64,000 nucleotides of DNA from Iris pallida (GCA_029216955.1 JANAVB010002199.1:10935952-10999951), one strand, 5' to 3'. Shown: positions 12,285 to 23,639, counted from the first letter of the stretch. Program-made: numbers and translations. Notes: generated by a model from the letters alone, not told the origin.

Positions 12285-13840
12285 GACTTCTTCCCCTGCG
12301 TAACATATGTATCGTCTTTTTCATCGGAGTCACTGCAATCTCCCCCTTTCGTCCAGTTCTCCACGACCGGGCACGGGACCGATCCGACTACCACGTTTGG
12401 GCTTATTCTCTCCCCCTCACGCCTAACACCCTCCGTGTTAGGTGTGTCACCAAACGCTGAACCTTCATCTGAACCATAGTATGGTTCCAGTTCTCGGAAT
12501 GTAACGTCCATGCTTACAAACAGTTTCCGCTCAACCGGGCTCAAACATGCATATCCCTTCTGAGTCGTCGTATACCCGACAAAGATACATTTAACCGCTC
12601 TAGGATCCAGTTTACAAACTCCTGGCCTATTATCTTGGACAAAACACACACACCTAAATACTTTCGGTGGAACTATGTAAGTGGTTACACCAGTAAGCAT
12701 TTCCAACGGTGTCTTCCAGTCCAATACCTGAGATGGCATTCTGTTGATGAGATAAGAGGCCGTCAAGACAGCTTGTCCCCATAAGTGTTTTGGGACATTC
12801 ATAGCCAGCATCATCGTCCGTACAACCTCCAGTAGGCGTCTGTTCTTCCGTTCGGCCATACCATTTTGTGCCGGTGTATAGGCACATGAAGTTTGGTGTA
12901 GTATTGCATGAGTAAATAAATACTCAGCAACCTTCTTATTAGTATACTCCGTCCTATTGTCAGATCGTAAGCACTTAATTTTAGTGCCATATTATGTTTC
13001 TACCCGGCGATGAAAATCTCGAAATGCCTCAAAGACGTCACTTTTATTCTTCATAAGGTAGACCCAAGTCACGCGAGTATAATAATCAATAAAAGTGACG
13101 AACCATCGAAAATCGTTAATACCGGTTGTAGGACAAGGGCCCCATACGTCCGAATGTATCATGTCAAATGCAGCTGAACTTCTATTCCCGGAGCTCACAT
13201 ACGAGCTTCTGGTATGTTTTTCCAACTCACATGCATTACAAAATAACTTTTCTTTATTGGCCTTTTGATATAAGGACGGATACATTCGACTAATAACTTT
13301 AAAGGAAGAATGCCCGACACGCTGGTGATGGAGGAGCAATTCGTCTTCTACACTGCTACGTGAAGCGTCCAGTTGTGCGTCTGCTACTAGAGATGCCAAT
13401 ACTTTGTCCAGTTCGGTCCTGTCCAAGTACCATAGCCCCTTATGCCATGTGCCAGTCCCTAGTCGCCGTCTTGTCCCCTTCTCCTGAAAAGTTATCTTAG
13501 GAATGTCAAAGAAAACAATACAGTTTAGATCAAGGATAATGGCACTAATAGATATAAGATTGACAGAAAAAGAAGGAGCATATAAGACATTGTTGAGAGT
13601 AAGGGAAGGGGTGCATGCGATAGTGCCTTTACCCATTACAGGTTTGGAGGTACCATCAGCAGTCTGAATACTCTCCGGCAAAGCTAGGTGAGTATAGTCC
13701 TGAAAGTCACCACGGGAACCCGTGACATGGCGAGATGTCCAGAGTCCATAATCTAACCTGGCTGATGGACAGATGCAAGAGCACGTGCAGGTATACCTGT
13801 GCTGGGTTGGGCAAAGCAAGTGATGTGATCCCCCGAGGTA
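12185..13840 (-). pseudogene. copia-1 protease remnant and integrase
   Basis: From the 5' side: a protease-like piece in which the usual DSGAS active site is degraded (DYGLWTSRHVTG), a pre-integrase zinc region (HHQRVGHSS...CNACELEKH) and an integrase core with the first aspartate in IHSDVWGP. An in-frame TAA follows FHRRVET near 12990. The same frame then continues with LRSDNRTEY (second aspartate) and NGMAERKNR (glutamate), so all three catalytic acidic residues are recognisable despite the stop. The C-terminal part runs into a variable linker (SDSDEKDD region) before RT. Confidence 0.9.
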
Positions 13841-14981
13841 GATAACGCCCCAGGAGTGACATGACTGTCGGCCGAACCCAGCTTTGTGCCTCGCAACTTC
13901 GCAAGGAACTCCCGCTCAAGCGAGGTTATTTCTGCCAGTTGATTTTCTCCCCCTTCCTCCGCCAGATGTACTTTGTGTCCTCCAAAATAATCTCTCCTTC
14001 TACCAGCATATCCTCCTCTACCACCATGACGTCCTCCACGTCCCCATCCGCGATCACTAGACTGACTTCGCAGGGGTTTTAGATAAAATCTGATGTAATG
14101 ACCGGAGTCACCATAGTTGTGGCACACACCACTCACAGATGGAGGCTGAGTGAAGGCAGCAAGGGCAGACTTTTCAATCGCGGCTTGGTCCCCCTGGAAG
14201 GAGTCCTTATTGGGCATCAACTTCAATCGGGCTTCTTCCTGCGTCATGACAGCTATAGCTTCCTCCAAGGCTGGAAGCGTGGGTTGGGACAGGAGAATAT
14301 TCCTTCTCTGCTCAAACACAGGGTTGAGCCCCTTCAGGAACTTCATCAGTTCGCTGTCGCGAAATATAAGCTAGGACCGTCTGAAAATACTTCGCAATTG
14401 TCGGTTCGACTTGTGCATCTTCCATCCCAAGAGGATCATAGTGATCCAGATCAGACCAGTACTTCTTCAAAAGGGTCACGTACTCAAAGATGGTACGATC
14501 GTCTTGGGCCACCCTATCAAGTTCATCCTGAAGTTGGACGACCCGCATAGGGTTGCCCGAGCCTGAGCACATATCCTTCAAAGTCTGCCATATATCAGCG
14601 GCAGCCTCCATCGCCTCGACCTTGCCCGACACCTGGTCGGCCAAGGAGGTTATCAACCACCCAGCTATGACGTTGTTTACAATCTCCCAGATAGCAAACT
14701 CCTTTGAGGAGGGATAAGGCTGGCGCCTTCGTTTGGCCATTGACATAGCCAACCAAGCCATGTCCCTTCAGCGTCCGTATCGCCTGCCTCGACCATTTCA
14801 AGTAGTTGGACGTTCCTTCCAACTTTGTCTCCAGCTTTTCCAACTTCTCTATTTTATAGGGTGACGGATCCACATCAGTATGGGTCACCCGTGGGGTTGC
14901 CTCGGTTAATCTCTTTGATAAGATCTCATCAACCAGGGCCTTCATCTCTTCTGCCTTCAGTTTACCACTGATAGAATCCAT
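13753..14981 (-). pseudogene. copia-1 gag
   Basis: The start is MDSISGKLKAEEM at 14981. The gag core (YLKWSRQAIRTLKGHGLVGY, IWQTLKDMCSGSGN) is spread over three frames, with shifts near 14755 and 14340. The nucleocapsid zinc knuckle CX2CX4HX4C is damaged: CHNYGDSGHYIRFY has tyrosine at two cysteine positions. A Gly/Arg-rich tail follows. It would package the element RNA in an intact copy; this one cannot be translated whole. Confidence 0.88.
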
Positions 14982-15299
14982 GGCGTCTTCAACTGTGAGT
15001 AGGGAGGTCTTGTTGTATCCTAGTCGTCGTCTTCGTCGTCGTCTGCTAACTGCTGGGTGTCCTGATCTCGGGTGTCTATGTCATCAACTATAGAGACCAG
15101 GGGGAACAACAAGGGGCCTTCTCACAAAAATTCTTCAGGCATACGAGCAATTAGAACCGTATCATGATGACGAGGGTAGATAGTGCAAGCATAACCAATT
15201 GAACCGTGACTTTGTGCATGATCGATATTTCCAGAACTCCGAGTAGGAGCTGTGCAAAAATAACGAACTTTTGCAAGCACTTCCAAAGAAGGTGTAAAA

Positions 15300-15600
15300 A
15301 ACAAAAAACCGGGGCGTTGCACAGCAGTTCCGGGGGGGGGACAGGTCCAGGGGCGCTGTACAGCAGGTCCGGGGGGGCAGGTCCGGGTTGGAAGGGGTGC
15401 TGGAATAGTAGATCGGGGGGTGGGGGGCTGGCGTCAGGGAGGAAGGAGTGGTCCGGGGCGCTGCACCACAGGTCCAGGGGGGAAGGAGCTGGAATAGTGG
15501 ATCGGGGGGTAGGGGGTTGGCGTTAGGGAGGGAGGTCAGGTCCAGGGGGGAGGAGCTGGAATAGTAGATGGGGGGGTTTGGGGGGGGCTGGCGTCAGGGA
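15300..15600. repeat. G-rich imperfect tandem repeat in the copia-1 leader
   Basis: About three degenerate units with CAGCAGGTCCGGGGGG, GGAATAGTAGATCGGGGGG and GGCTGGCGTCAGGGAGG. Runs of 5-9 G on the plus strand make G-quadruplex formation plausible. It lies between the tRNA primer site and gag. Confidence 0.75.
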
Positions 15601-15630
15601 GGGAGGAAAATTTTTTTTTTTGGGAACCTG

Positions 15631-15642
15631 GCTCTGATACCA
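15631..15642 (-). promoter_or_regulatory. copia-1 primer binding site (initiator tRNA-Met type)
   Basis: The minus strand reads TGGTATCAGAGC, the standard plant copia primer site complementary to the 3' end of initiator tRNA-Met, 3 bases inside the LTR end. Confidence 0.9.
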
Positions 15643-15645
15643 AGT

Positions 15646-15770
15646 TGAAATGAGTGAAATTTCTCAGATAATTTTATTGATGGGCTCCTGCCACTACTTA
15701 TAGAGAGTACACCTCCTCTTCACAATACAACTTCCGATGTGGGACTAAAGTCCCTTATTAGTTCTCAACA
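15646..15770 (-). mobile_element. copia-1 5' LTR (125 bp)
   Basis: On minus it starts TGTTGAGAACTAATAAGGG and ends near CATTTCA just before the primer site. A TATA-like TATAAGTAG lies inside. It is very short for a plant copia LTR. The partner LTR is not in the window. Confidence 0.8.
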
Positions 15771-16554
15771 GGTTGCGATCTATAATCATCTTCCTTGATC
15801 CTCGGTTGTAGCAACTCAGCAATCCGAGTTCTTTCTCCTTCAGTCCAGGCCTCGCCAATAAGTGATTTGAAGATTTCTGTCTCCTTGCATATTGAGAAGG
15901 AGTGCCCAACTCTGGCACAGAATACACATAGGCACGGTAGCCGCTCATATTTGACAGAAATCTCCCCAGAGATGATCCGTCAATTATGGTGGAGATGGTT
16001 TTCTTCAATGGTTTAGTAATGTCGATGAGCACTTTGATTCGCCCAAAAGTTTTCCATTTTGCTTCATCAGTCATGGAGCAATGTCTAGGTACTCGAATGG
16101 CTTTGGCAATTCTTGATACGGCTACGCGATTCAGGAACTTTGGAGGAAGGCGATGTAGTTGGACCCAAAAATCTGCATATTGGAACTGATATTCTTTTGG
16201 TAGCTTTTTCGGATCGCATCTTTCTGTAGCTAGTGTGTCATCATTGATACTCCACGGTGCTTCCATAATTATTCGATCAACTGTCGAAGGGGAGTCTAGT
16301 CTTACCAGAAATGATCCTGCTTCCAGATCTAAGTCGAATACTTGGATCTGGTGATTTGTCTTCCATAGCTTGCAGAGAATAGAGGAGAGGGCAGGGCTGG
16401 AGAACCTTTACGACGAGTATGGCTTGATAGCTATTGAAGACACCCAATGATCTGCCACCCGGCTTTCCCTGGCCGTTATGGAGATTGACCCAGCGGGTCC
16501 TTGGAGGGAGAATAGTGTGGCCATCTTCTCCAGAACATCTTTGTATGACGACAT
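15771..16554 (-). pseudogene. DUF4283-type protein, interrupted by copia-1
   Basis: The minus frame from 16554 (MSSYKDVLEKMATLF) runs through an in-frame stop after AIKPYSS and continues with FLVRLDSPSTVDRIIMEAPW, then FWVQLHRLPPKFLNRVAVSRIAKAI cut into blocks typical of DUF4283 (the 'W..D..L......FWVQ.H.LP' pattern). DUF4283 proteins are plant-specific nucleic-acid-binding-like proteins, often with a zinc knuckle and often linked to non-LTR retroelements. The frame ends where the copia-1 LTR begins; the zinc-knuckle part would lie beyond copia-1. It is dead by the stop and the insertion. Whether it was LINE ORF1 or a stand-alone gene cannot be told. Confidence 0.6.
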
Positions 16555-16954
16555 GGGCATGGAGAGGCGGATTGGACTGATTGGTGGGGTTTTGGGGAGG
16601 ATGAAGGTAGGTTTAGAGGTGAGAGTGGGATGGAGGCGGCTTAGGTTGTTGGAACATGAGAGGATGATGGATAGAAGGGCAGAGGAAGGAGGGGCGGTAG
16701 AAGAGATCGAAGTTTAGGGGAAGGAGCTGTGGTAGGAGGTGGAGGCGGTAAAGCAAACCCTAGGGTTTGGAGACGGCACCAGAGAGAGCAAACCCTATGG
16801 TTTGGAAATAGGTTTTCTTTTATTGTGGTTGCAAATTTTGTAAACATGAAAGAGTACAAGTTGGGAAATATTTAAATTTTAGCAAAAATTATTCTTAGGG
16901 TTTGGGTCACACATATATATAGGTCTTACAACAATTTTAGCAAACCCTAGGATA
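16555..16954. other. upstream flank, no gene assigned
   Basis: It contains a proline-rich frame on minus next to the DUF4283 start, and repeated AAACCCTAGGGTTT-type words around 16758-16950. No conserved protein is seen. Confidence 0.4.
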
Positions 16955-17141
16955 GTTTTAGGGTCTCATATATATATGGATATTAGGGTTTGGGTCTCGA
17001 AGTGACCGATGTTAGAATTAGAGTCTCGAAATCACTGTTCATGTAGACTAATAAACAGTAATGTCAAGATCCAAATTCTAGCATCGGTCAATTTCGAGAC
17101 TCAAACTCGAATATTCATATATATATGTGAGACCCTAAAAC
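16955..17141. repeat. foldback inverted repeat
   Basis: The left arm 16955-17029 and the reverse complement of 17065-17141 agree over about 75 bases (shared words TTTTAGGGTCTCA, TATATATATG, GTCTCGAA, TGACCGATG). The gap is about 35 bases. Such near-perfect hairpins are typical of MITEs or microRNA-like foldbacks. Confidence 0.75.
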
Positions 17142-17227
17142 TAAATAACCCTTCTTTTTGTCATTCGTCCTTATTTAAACAAAAGTATATACATATAAAA
17201 CTTAAAGCCGAAAGTGATAAAGACCAA

Positions 17228-17293
17228 TAAACTAAAATACTATGTCATGTCATTATAATCCTATCTAATCCAAATTTAAATATTATTCAAATC
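17228..17293 (+). repeat. dispersed repeat, 66-bp copy
   Basis: ACTATGTCATGTCATTATAA...ATTATTCAAATCT is repeated at 17888-17953, directly beyond the foldback element, and in longer form at 19090-19345 and 53385-53630. Confidence 0.8.
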
Positions 17294-17882
17294 TTGCTGT
17301 ATGGCTAGCTTAGTATTAGCTCACTACTAGCAAATGCTGATGTGGCAGAGAGGGGTAACCAAATTTACAGGTTTAGCTGATCAACAGCTTTTGGAAAATA
17401 TTCTTTAAAATTTTCCCTTATGTTAATTGGCTCCCAAAAATTTTGGGTGATGACATCTTCCATTATGTGGCATCTGACATGGAAAGTGACATGGCAGCTG
17501 ACATGTCATGTTTTAACCCAAAAAATTTATTGTTAATGTTAATGCTAATTTTAATATTAAATTTAATATTAATGTTAAAATTAATATTAATGTTAATTAA
17601 TGTTAATATTAATATTAATATTCATGTTAATTTGAAGTTAATATTAATTTTTGTATTAATTTTAATTTTACTGTTAACGCTAATTTTAATTTAATGTTAA
17701 TATTAGTTTTAATGTTAATGTTAAAGTTAATATTAATGTTAATTCTAATATTAATATTAATGTTAATGTTAATTTTAATATTAATGTTATGTTAATCAGC
17801 TAAACCTGTAAACTTGGTTACCTCTCTCCGCCACATCAGCATTTGCTAGTACTGAGCTAGTACTAAGTTAGCCATAGAGCAA
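17294..17882. mobile_element. foldback/MITE element with long inverted ends
   Basis: The first ~95 bases (TTGCTGTATGGCTAGCTTAG...) match the reverse complement of the last ~95 (...TTAGCCATAGAGCAA). The middle (17525-17800) is an AT-only (TTAATG/TTAATA)n tract. A clear target duplication was not found; instead a 66-bp direct repeat flanks it. No coding capacity. Confidence 0.75.
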
Positions 17883-18119
17883 TTTCGTAAACTAAAATAC
17901 TATGTCATGTCGTTATAATCCTATGTAATCCAAATTTAAATATTATTCAAATCTAACTAAATTCTCAATAAAATTTGACTTTTGATTTGGTCTAGTCCTC
18001 CAGCACGCTACGTCAGTTTGGTTTATTTATGCAAAGTTGGTCTCTCAAAAATGTTTGTAGCTAACTGAGTTACTCTATTTTTTTTTCAAGATGTTAACAT
18101 TTCTACTGTACTCCATGAA

Positions 18120-18707
18120 TAAGGCTGTAAAACGATTCAAACGGCTCGCGCTCAAGCTCGGCTCGAAGCTCGTTCGTAGGTTAGACGGTACCGAGCTCGA
18201 TCGATTTTTATTTTGTTTGAAGGGGTGTTCGAACCGAGTTCGACAATAGGTTGTTCGACTTAGTCTTGTTCGTGAACGAGCTCAAGCTCGAATCGTGGTT
18301 TCTCCTATTATTATTTTTTATGGATGAGAATAAATTGCCATATGAATTTCTCTTTTATTTTTGTTCTATTTTAATTCTTTATCTAATGGTAATTTATGAT
18401 GCAAAGAGCATAAGTAATTCAACAAAAAGTTTTTTAAGACTTGAAAGCAACACTGTGATGGTTTACACAACATGCTTATTGAAACTTCGGTTTCGGTCTT
18501 GATTCAGATTTGGTTTCATGTGTTCGTCCGAGCTCACGAAATAAATCGAGTCGAGCTCGATTCTTTCGAGTCTCTAATCGAACCGAGTTCAACATCATTT
18601 TTTTGGACGCAAGCTTAAGCTCGTATCGAATCATAATTGTTCGATAGTTTAGTCGAACCGAGTTCCAACACTTTTGTGCGAACTCGATCGTTCGATTTTT
18701 AGCCCTA
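18120..18707. mobile_element. hAT-type non-autonomous element (588 bp)
   Basis: Ends are TAAGGCTGTAAAACGA and, in reverse complement, TAGGGCTAAAAATCGA. An 8-bp duplication TCCATGAA is present at 18112-18119 and 18708-18715. The interior is rich in GAGCTCGAGC/TTCGAACCGAG words, with an AT-rich unrelated centre (about 18290-18470). 8-bp target duplications and TARGG-like ends fit the hAT superfamily. Confidence 0.85.
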
Positions 18708-19089
18708 TCCATGAACACTCATCACCTTTAATGGCAGGTTAAATGTGACAATTCCACCTCTAGGTACCAAAGCACTTGGGTATGGGGCGTTCTTAGGACT
18801 TTATGCAAATATGCCTGTCAGCTGTTTTGTTTAATGGATCAAGCTTTTTTTTACCACTTTGATGTTCCATGAGTGGTGATCTCATTTTAAATGTGTTAGG
18901 AATGACTCGTATTAGAATTCATCTTGAATATTCAAAGTCTAAAGGACAATGCCATATATCTCTAGCCTTTCTAATTTTTGAATCATCTTGAATATAAGAA
19001 AGCAAATATGCAATGTTGGTTTCTGAAACATGTGTGTAGCTAACTGACTTACTCTATTTTATTTTTTGTTCAAAATGTTGAACGTTTCT

Positions 19090-19345
19090 ATAATATTATG
19101 TAGTGTCGTTGTAATCCTACCTAATCCAAATTAAAATCTAACTAAATTCTAAATAAAATCCGACTTTTGATTTAGTCTAGTCCTCCGCTATTATTGGTCT
19201 TTGATGATTTCATGAGTCGGTGAATCACGCAAGTTGAAAGTAAGCTGTTGTTTATTCACTTCAGTTTGATTTATTTATCAGTTGTAAAACTCGACGTATT
19301 AGTTTTATTCACTCCAATTTTGTCTTGTCGTTACAATGCCGAAAC
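19090..19345 (+). repeat. dispersed repeat, ~255-bp copy
   Basis: It shares long stretches with 53385-53630 (TCTAACTAAATTCTAAATAA, TGAATCACGCAAGTTG, TGTAAAACTCGACGTATTAG), and its first part with 17888-17990. The family is not recognised. Confidence 0.8.
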
Positions 19346-20039
19346 CAAACCGTATATTAAATAACCTAATTATTAGTTTAGCCAGTACGAGAGATGCTCT
19401 ATATTCTATTAGCGTAATCAGGTGGACAAGAGCGAATCAGCATACTATTGGGGATGAAATGAGGAAACTTGTAAACCATCACGTTTATTTATTAAATTAT
19501 CTTATTTAATTATTAGCATTATTGTTATAAAAAAAGAAAGAGATGGTAGAATTAGATAAACAAAATATAGGTATATATGGATTAGCCAATATTTATATGG
19601 TTATTACTGATGACTTAACCCAGGCCTAAATGTTTAATGAATTTTTTTTCTTCCTTTAAACTCTACTCATATTATAACCCTTAAATTACTTCTTAAATTA
19701 CTTCCTAAGTCCTTGAGCATCAGCCCAGGAACTAATTGTTATTACTATTATTTATTTTATTTTATTCTCTTTTTTTCTTGCAAATCTCCATTAGAATAAG
19801 CCATCACTTAAAACCCCTTAACTTTTTTTAAAAAAACTCTGCCCACTCCCGGGGGCCCAGCCCGCACCCCACTTTAAGTGGGGTCGGGCGGGTCCCCAAC
19901 TCGTTAACCCGACCGGCAGAAGTTTTGAACGGAGTACAACCTCTTCTCACCCCGCGCATGGTACTGTACACTGTCGCCTGCTGCGCGCAGGTCAGGCGCG
20001 TACGGCCGCTCCCTATAGCTGGCTTTTGCCACCTCCTTC
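19346..20039. other. intergenic, no gene seen
   Basis: AT-rich to 19830, then GC-rich with the palindrome CCCCACTTTAAGTGGGG near 19866. No conserved reading frame. Confidence 0.5.
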
Positions 20040-20360
20040 CCCCTCTCACTCCCTCTACATATACACATCCTTGTTCATTCTCCTGAGCCCTAAACCCTAG
20101 TCGCCCCTATCAAGCTTCCTTCTTTCCTTCCTTCCTTCACCGCCCCATCTTTGGCGTGAGTGCGATCCCAGGCGAGCACCATCGCGAGGAAGGCGACTGA
20201 TCGGGATCTCCGTCTTCGCTTCACCCCTCGGCGCGGCGTCGCACTCTTCGGCAAGGCCAGTTGGCGTAGAGTTTCGAGCGGGCTGTACGCTTCATCTTTG
20301 GCTGCAGTAGCGACGACGAGGTCTACACCCGGCGAGCGACCATCTTCCTTTTCATCGGTA
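20040..20360 (+). promoter_or_regulatory. orphan promoter and first-exon-like segment
   Basis: A pyrimidine-rich run, TATA-like CTACATATACACATCC (about 20055), a telo-box AAACCCTAG (about 20092) and a CT-rich leader TTCCTTCTTTCCTTCC are followed by a GC-rich open segment from 20160. A plausible splice donor (CATCG|GTAACC) lies near 20355. This is the usual look of a 5' UTR/first exon of a plant translation- or ribosome-related gene. No downstream exon was recognised before copia-2 begins at 20768, so gene identity and activity are unknown. Confidence 0.35.
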
Positions 20361-20767
20361 ACCCCTCTCCTTTACCATCTGTTCTAGTTGTTCCTCTCTT
20401 CCTGCATGCCATGCTTGAAACGCTTATGTATCCATCTCTCTGTAAGGAGTGTAGCATACGTATATAGTAATGTTAGTGAATAGATGAGTTGTGGGTGAGC
20501 ATGTGGCTATGGCTATGAGGAACTATGGGATAACAGGAATTTATCCCTATACATCGGGCATGCATGAGCTCTTGTTCCATAGGTTATATCTTCCCCTTCC
20601 TTCTTGACCGCGGTTATGGGTGTGCGAGCCTGTGAGTGTCGGAGAATGTCACATTTACTTGTGCAACTGTGTAAGGATAAAATGTCAGGAGCTAGGTTGT
20701 GGTAGCTAGGGGTGTAAGGAAGACACTCTATATGTCAGAATTTCTTCAATTTCTTCTTTTTAATATC

Positions 20768-21504
20768 TGCAACAAAAATAAAATATTAAATTGTTATCGG
20801 TCTTTGGAGAAGTCGCGCACATAGTACTGCTCTAAGAGTTCATCCGTGTCTATGTGCAGACTTTATCCGAATGCTCACAGTGGTAAATTCCTGCTCTACC
20901 GGAATCTCTTTGCCGCACACGACTCAGAGAGAGTGACCACCGACTTAGCTCTGCCCAGATCAAGAACTGAAGAACAAAATTTGGAGACGAGAATTTGTGA
21001 GAGTTTCGGAAGGAATTTTTCAGTGTGTGTGAAGAGGAGAAAAGATACAATATATATAGGCTGATTTGGTCCTTTGTAACGGCTAGGAATTATGAACAAT
21101 AAAGTTGGACGTTACAAAGTAATAACAAATACAAAAAATGTAATACATTGAATCTGGACAAGTTTAATGTATCCAGCCGTTATGAATTTAAATAAATTAT
21201 AACGGTCAGGAAAAAATAATGAGGAGCAAAAAGATTTTTAGGGTCTTAGTCCGAACCCGAAGAGAAAATCGAAACGGCATTCGGTGTCCGCAGATGTGGA
21301 CATGTACCCGCACCCGTTATGTACGCCGAACCAAACCGAGTCGAGCCGGGCGACGGCGGCGGTGCGCACGTATGGCCCCAAAGGGCTCCACACAATACTT
21401 TAATGAAGCAAAGTAATATAAGCACAAGTAGACTCCCTCACCCAACCAATGCGGGACAAAACTTGAGATTTTTCTCTGTGTAAAAAGTGTATACACAGCC
21501 AACA
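20768..21504 (-). mobile_element. copia-2 3' LTR (737 bp)
   Basis: On minus it starts TGTTGGCTGTGTATAC, preceded by the polypurine tract GGGGGGAT at 21505-21512. It contains a TATA box (CTATATATATTG) and ends near TTTTGTTGCA. No 5' LTR partner survives because the element is truncated at 50666. Confidence 0.75.
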
Positions 21505-22124
21505 ATCCCCCCAAAGGTCAAGTTCCAAAGTAATAGAAGAAAAGAAAATAAGAGAGGAATAAGAGAATTTTTGGAAAGTTGTATACTATGCATAACCGAG
21601 ATGGACTACAGCATTAAATCTCACGTAGTAACTATTGTCTTTGTCTGAAGAAGAGCTTGATGAAATACACCTTGAATCAGTCTTCTTGAACCAGATTCAA
21701 AAAATAGCACACATAGTATGTTAGAGGTACTTGGGTCTATCGGGTGGCACGTTTGATTGGTCATGCGCACTTTTCCACATTCATGGTAGTTGTCTAGGAT
21801 CGTCCTGTCCTATAGTTGCAGCCTTTACGACCTCTCATATAGGTAGGTCCTCAAGGGTTGGTGATAGAAATCAACCCTGCATATCATGTTTGGACTTATT
21901 AAGAGTTTAAACTCACCATATCCATATCACACAGGAACACTGTCCCCATAGGGATGGAGTATTAATGTACACATGTACAGCCTCTTGGGCTTTTATTTTA
22001 AGAGATTTAATCTCAGGGTTAGTGTTCCGTAATAGTCACCTAGTCCAGCGTGTTCCTATCCATTGAACCGGCTTCTTGGGATCTCCAGTCAGACTCGGTT
22101 GGGTTGCCACTGCTGGTGACTAAA
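21505..22124 (-). other. copia-2 3' untranslated region
   Basis: The stretch between the end of the RNase H frame and the polypurine tract has no gene of its own. Length and position fit the 3' leader of a copia element. Confidence 0.6.
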
Positions 22125-22367
22125 CTATGGACTTAACCCCATCCTCCTCGATGATTCTAGGATCAATATTCTAGACAGACCCTTCGTCAAGTGGTATACA
22201 AGGTTCTTTTCTGACTTTATATAATCAAGAACCACATATTTGCCTAATATGCTCTTTATTGACTTGAAGCGCAGCTGCAGATGCCTGTTCATCTTAGCAT
22301 TCACAGAATCATGCTTTAGTAGTTCTATTACAGATTTATAATTACAGTTCACAGAAATTACAGGAAC
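22125..22367 (-). pseudogene. copia-2 RNase H, C-terminal end
   Basis: It reads VNCNYKSVIELLKHDSVNAK, then RHLQLRFKSIKSIL, DYIKSEKNLVYHLTKGLSR and a closing RRMGLSP. These match the copia RNase H pattern 'DN.AAI.L..N...N.R.KHI......R......I.......D..TKGL'. The N-terminal half is 26 kb away at 48696-49274. Several usually acidic or polar positions differ (CNYKS for CDN.A), a sign of decay. Confidence 0.85.
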
Positions 22368-23639
22368 TGTAATGTCCCGCTCCGCACGGTGCATTACGAT
22401 GAATCGTTGACTCGAAGAGTTGCGTTGACCCGATGAGGTATCGATGTGAATCGATGCAAGTGTTACGTTGGCCAAAGGTAAGCTTTGAGTCGTTTGGAAT
22501 CTATAAATCGAATCGATGCAAAGGATAAGTTCCGTTGAGCAAGTGCTGATTTTAGTTGATCTGGTGTACAGGCTATGCTTTTACGCTGGACGATAAGAGG
22601 CCGACATTTTGCCTTATGCAATGAAGTGTCCGCAGAACCAAATCGTGGCCTTGCAACGGATTGTGGCATGGGCGCGATAGGCCAAATTGACCAAGTAGTT
22701 CAAAGAAATGGCTAAGTCCGGGAGTTAGCTATGCGACCGAGTTATGGAAGCGAGACGCTTCAACACAGCGAAACGGCAAGGCGTATCGACTTAAGGTGGG
22801 CGGGTTCTTGACTCTCTCTTCCTATTCCTTCACGTCTAATGAAATATATCATTGTATGCGTAAGTAGCTATTGAGTTAGCGTGCGTGGCTCGGCGATTAA
22901 GTGTCGGAGTATGTGTTGAACACTAAGCTAGAACATTGAACAATCGAACAATTGAAGCGACGTGCATCAAGTGTACGAGTCGCGGTAGGGCGATGATGGT
23001 AGAACATTGAAAGACATGAATATCGAGATGTGCATCACGTACACGCCTCCGAGAACATTGAACACTAGGCGTAGAACATTGATTACGGCGCTGAGCGTGC
23101 CCTCGGGCACTTATGCTATGAAATGACTGAGTAACTACGGAATTAGGCTATGAGAATAACTTACGAATGGTACGCGCTGAATATGAGTACGAGATGACTA
23201 AGCCGTTGGGCGTCGTGCATCAATATGGATGTGTTGGGGCATAACGCCGACGGAGCTCCCCATATGGATGGTGGATTATGTTATGAGACGCGAATATGTT
23301 TATGGCACGGGAAACCATTTATGGAGCGAGACTATGTTTATGGAACACGAGATGGAATGGAATGTGTGACTTGTATGCTATGGCGCGTATTGCATGGTCA
23401 ATGGACTCGGATTGCCCGTGCACGGGTACGGCTTCCCTCGGACGGTTACGCCGGGGCACCGGGACCGTTCGGCCTAGGAGGGAATTATGTGTGGTATTTA
23501 TGGTGCACATCATTCGGACGGAATACGACCGTCCAGTGCTGTGATAAGCTATGATATCCGTAAGTTTGGGATCCTTCGGATACTGGGCAAGCAACCCGTA
23601 TCGAAGTGATTGTAGGCTTACACATAAGAGATGCCAAGT
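22368..23639. mobile_element. LTR-type sequence X, left part (X1)
   Basis: It begins TGTAATGTCCCGC directly after the target duplication GGAAC. The other end of X, at 48690, is GGGGCGTGACA. X1 from 22389 to 23639 is repeated at 46547-47793. X1 is broken at 23640 by LTR A, after CAAGT. Without the nest and the duplication, X would be a solo LTR of about 2.17 kb. Orientation is undetermined. No coding frame was recognised; AGAACATTGA recurs several times at 22930-23080. Confidence 0.75.

Larger units (their letters stand above)
11578..15770 (-). mobile_element. copia-1, decayed Ty1-copia retrotransposon
   Basis: Read on minus, in order: LTR (15646-15770), tRNA primer site (15631-15642), G/C-biased leader, gag, degenerate protease, integrase and the start of reverse transcriptase. 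The order integrase before RT defines Ty1-copia. Several frameshifts and stops show it is dead. It is interrupted by the solo LTR at 8836 and the G1 element, and it has itself inserted into a DUF4283 frame. Confidence 0.9.
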
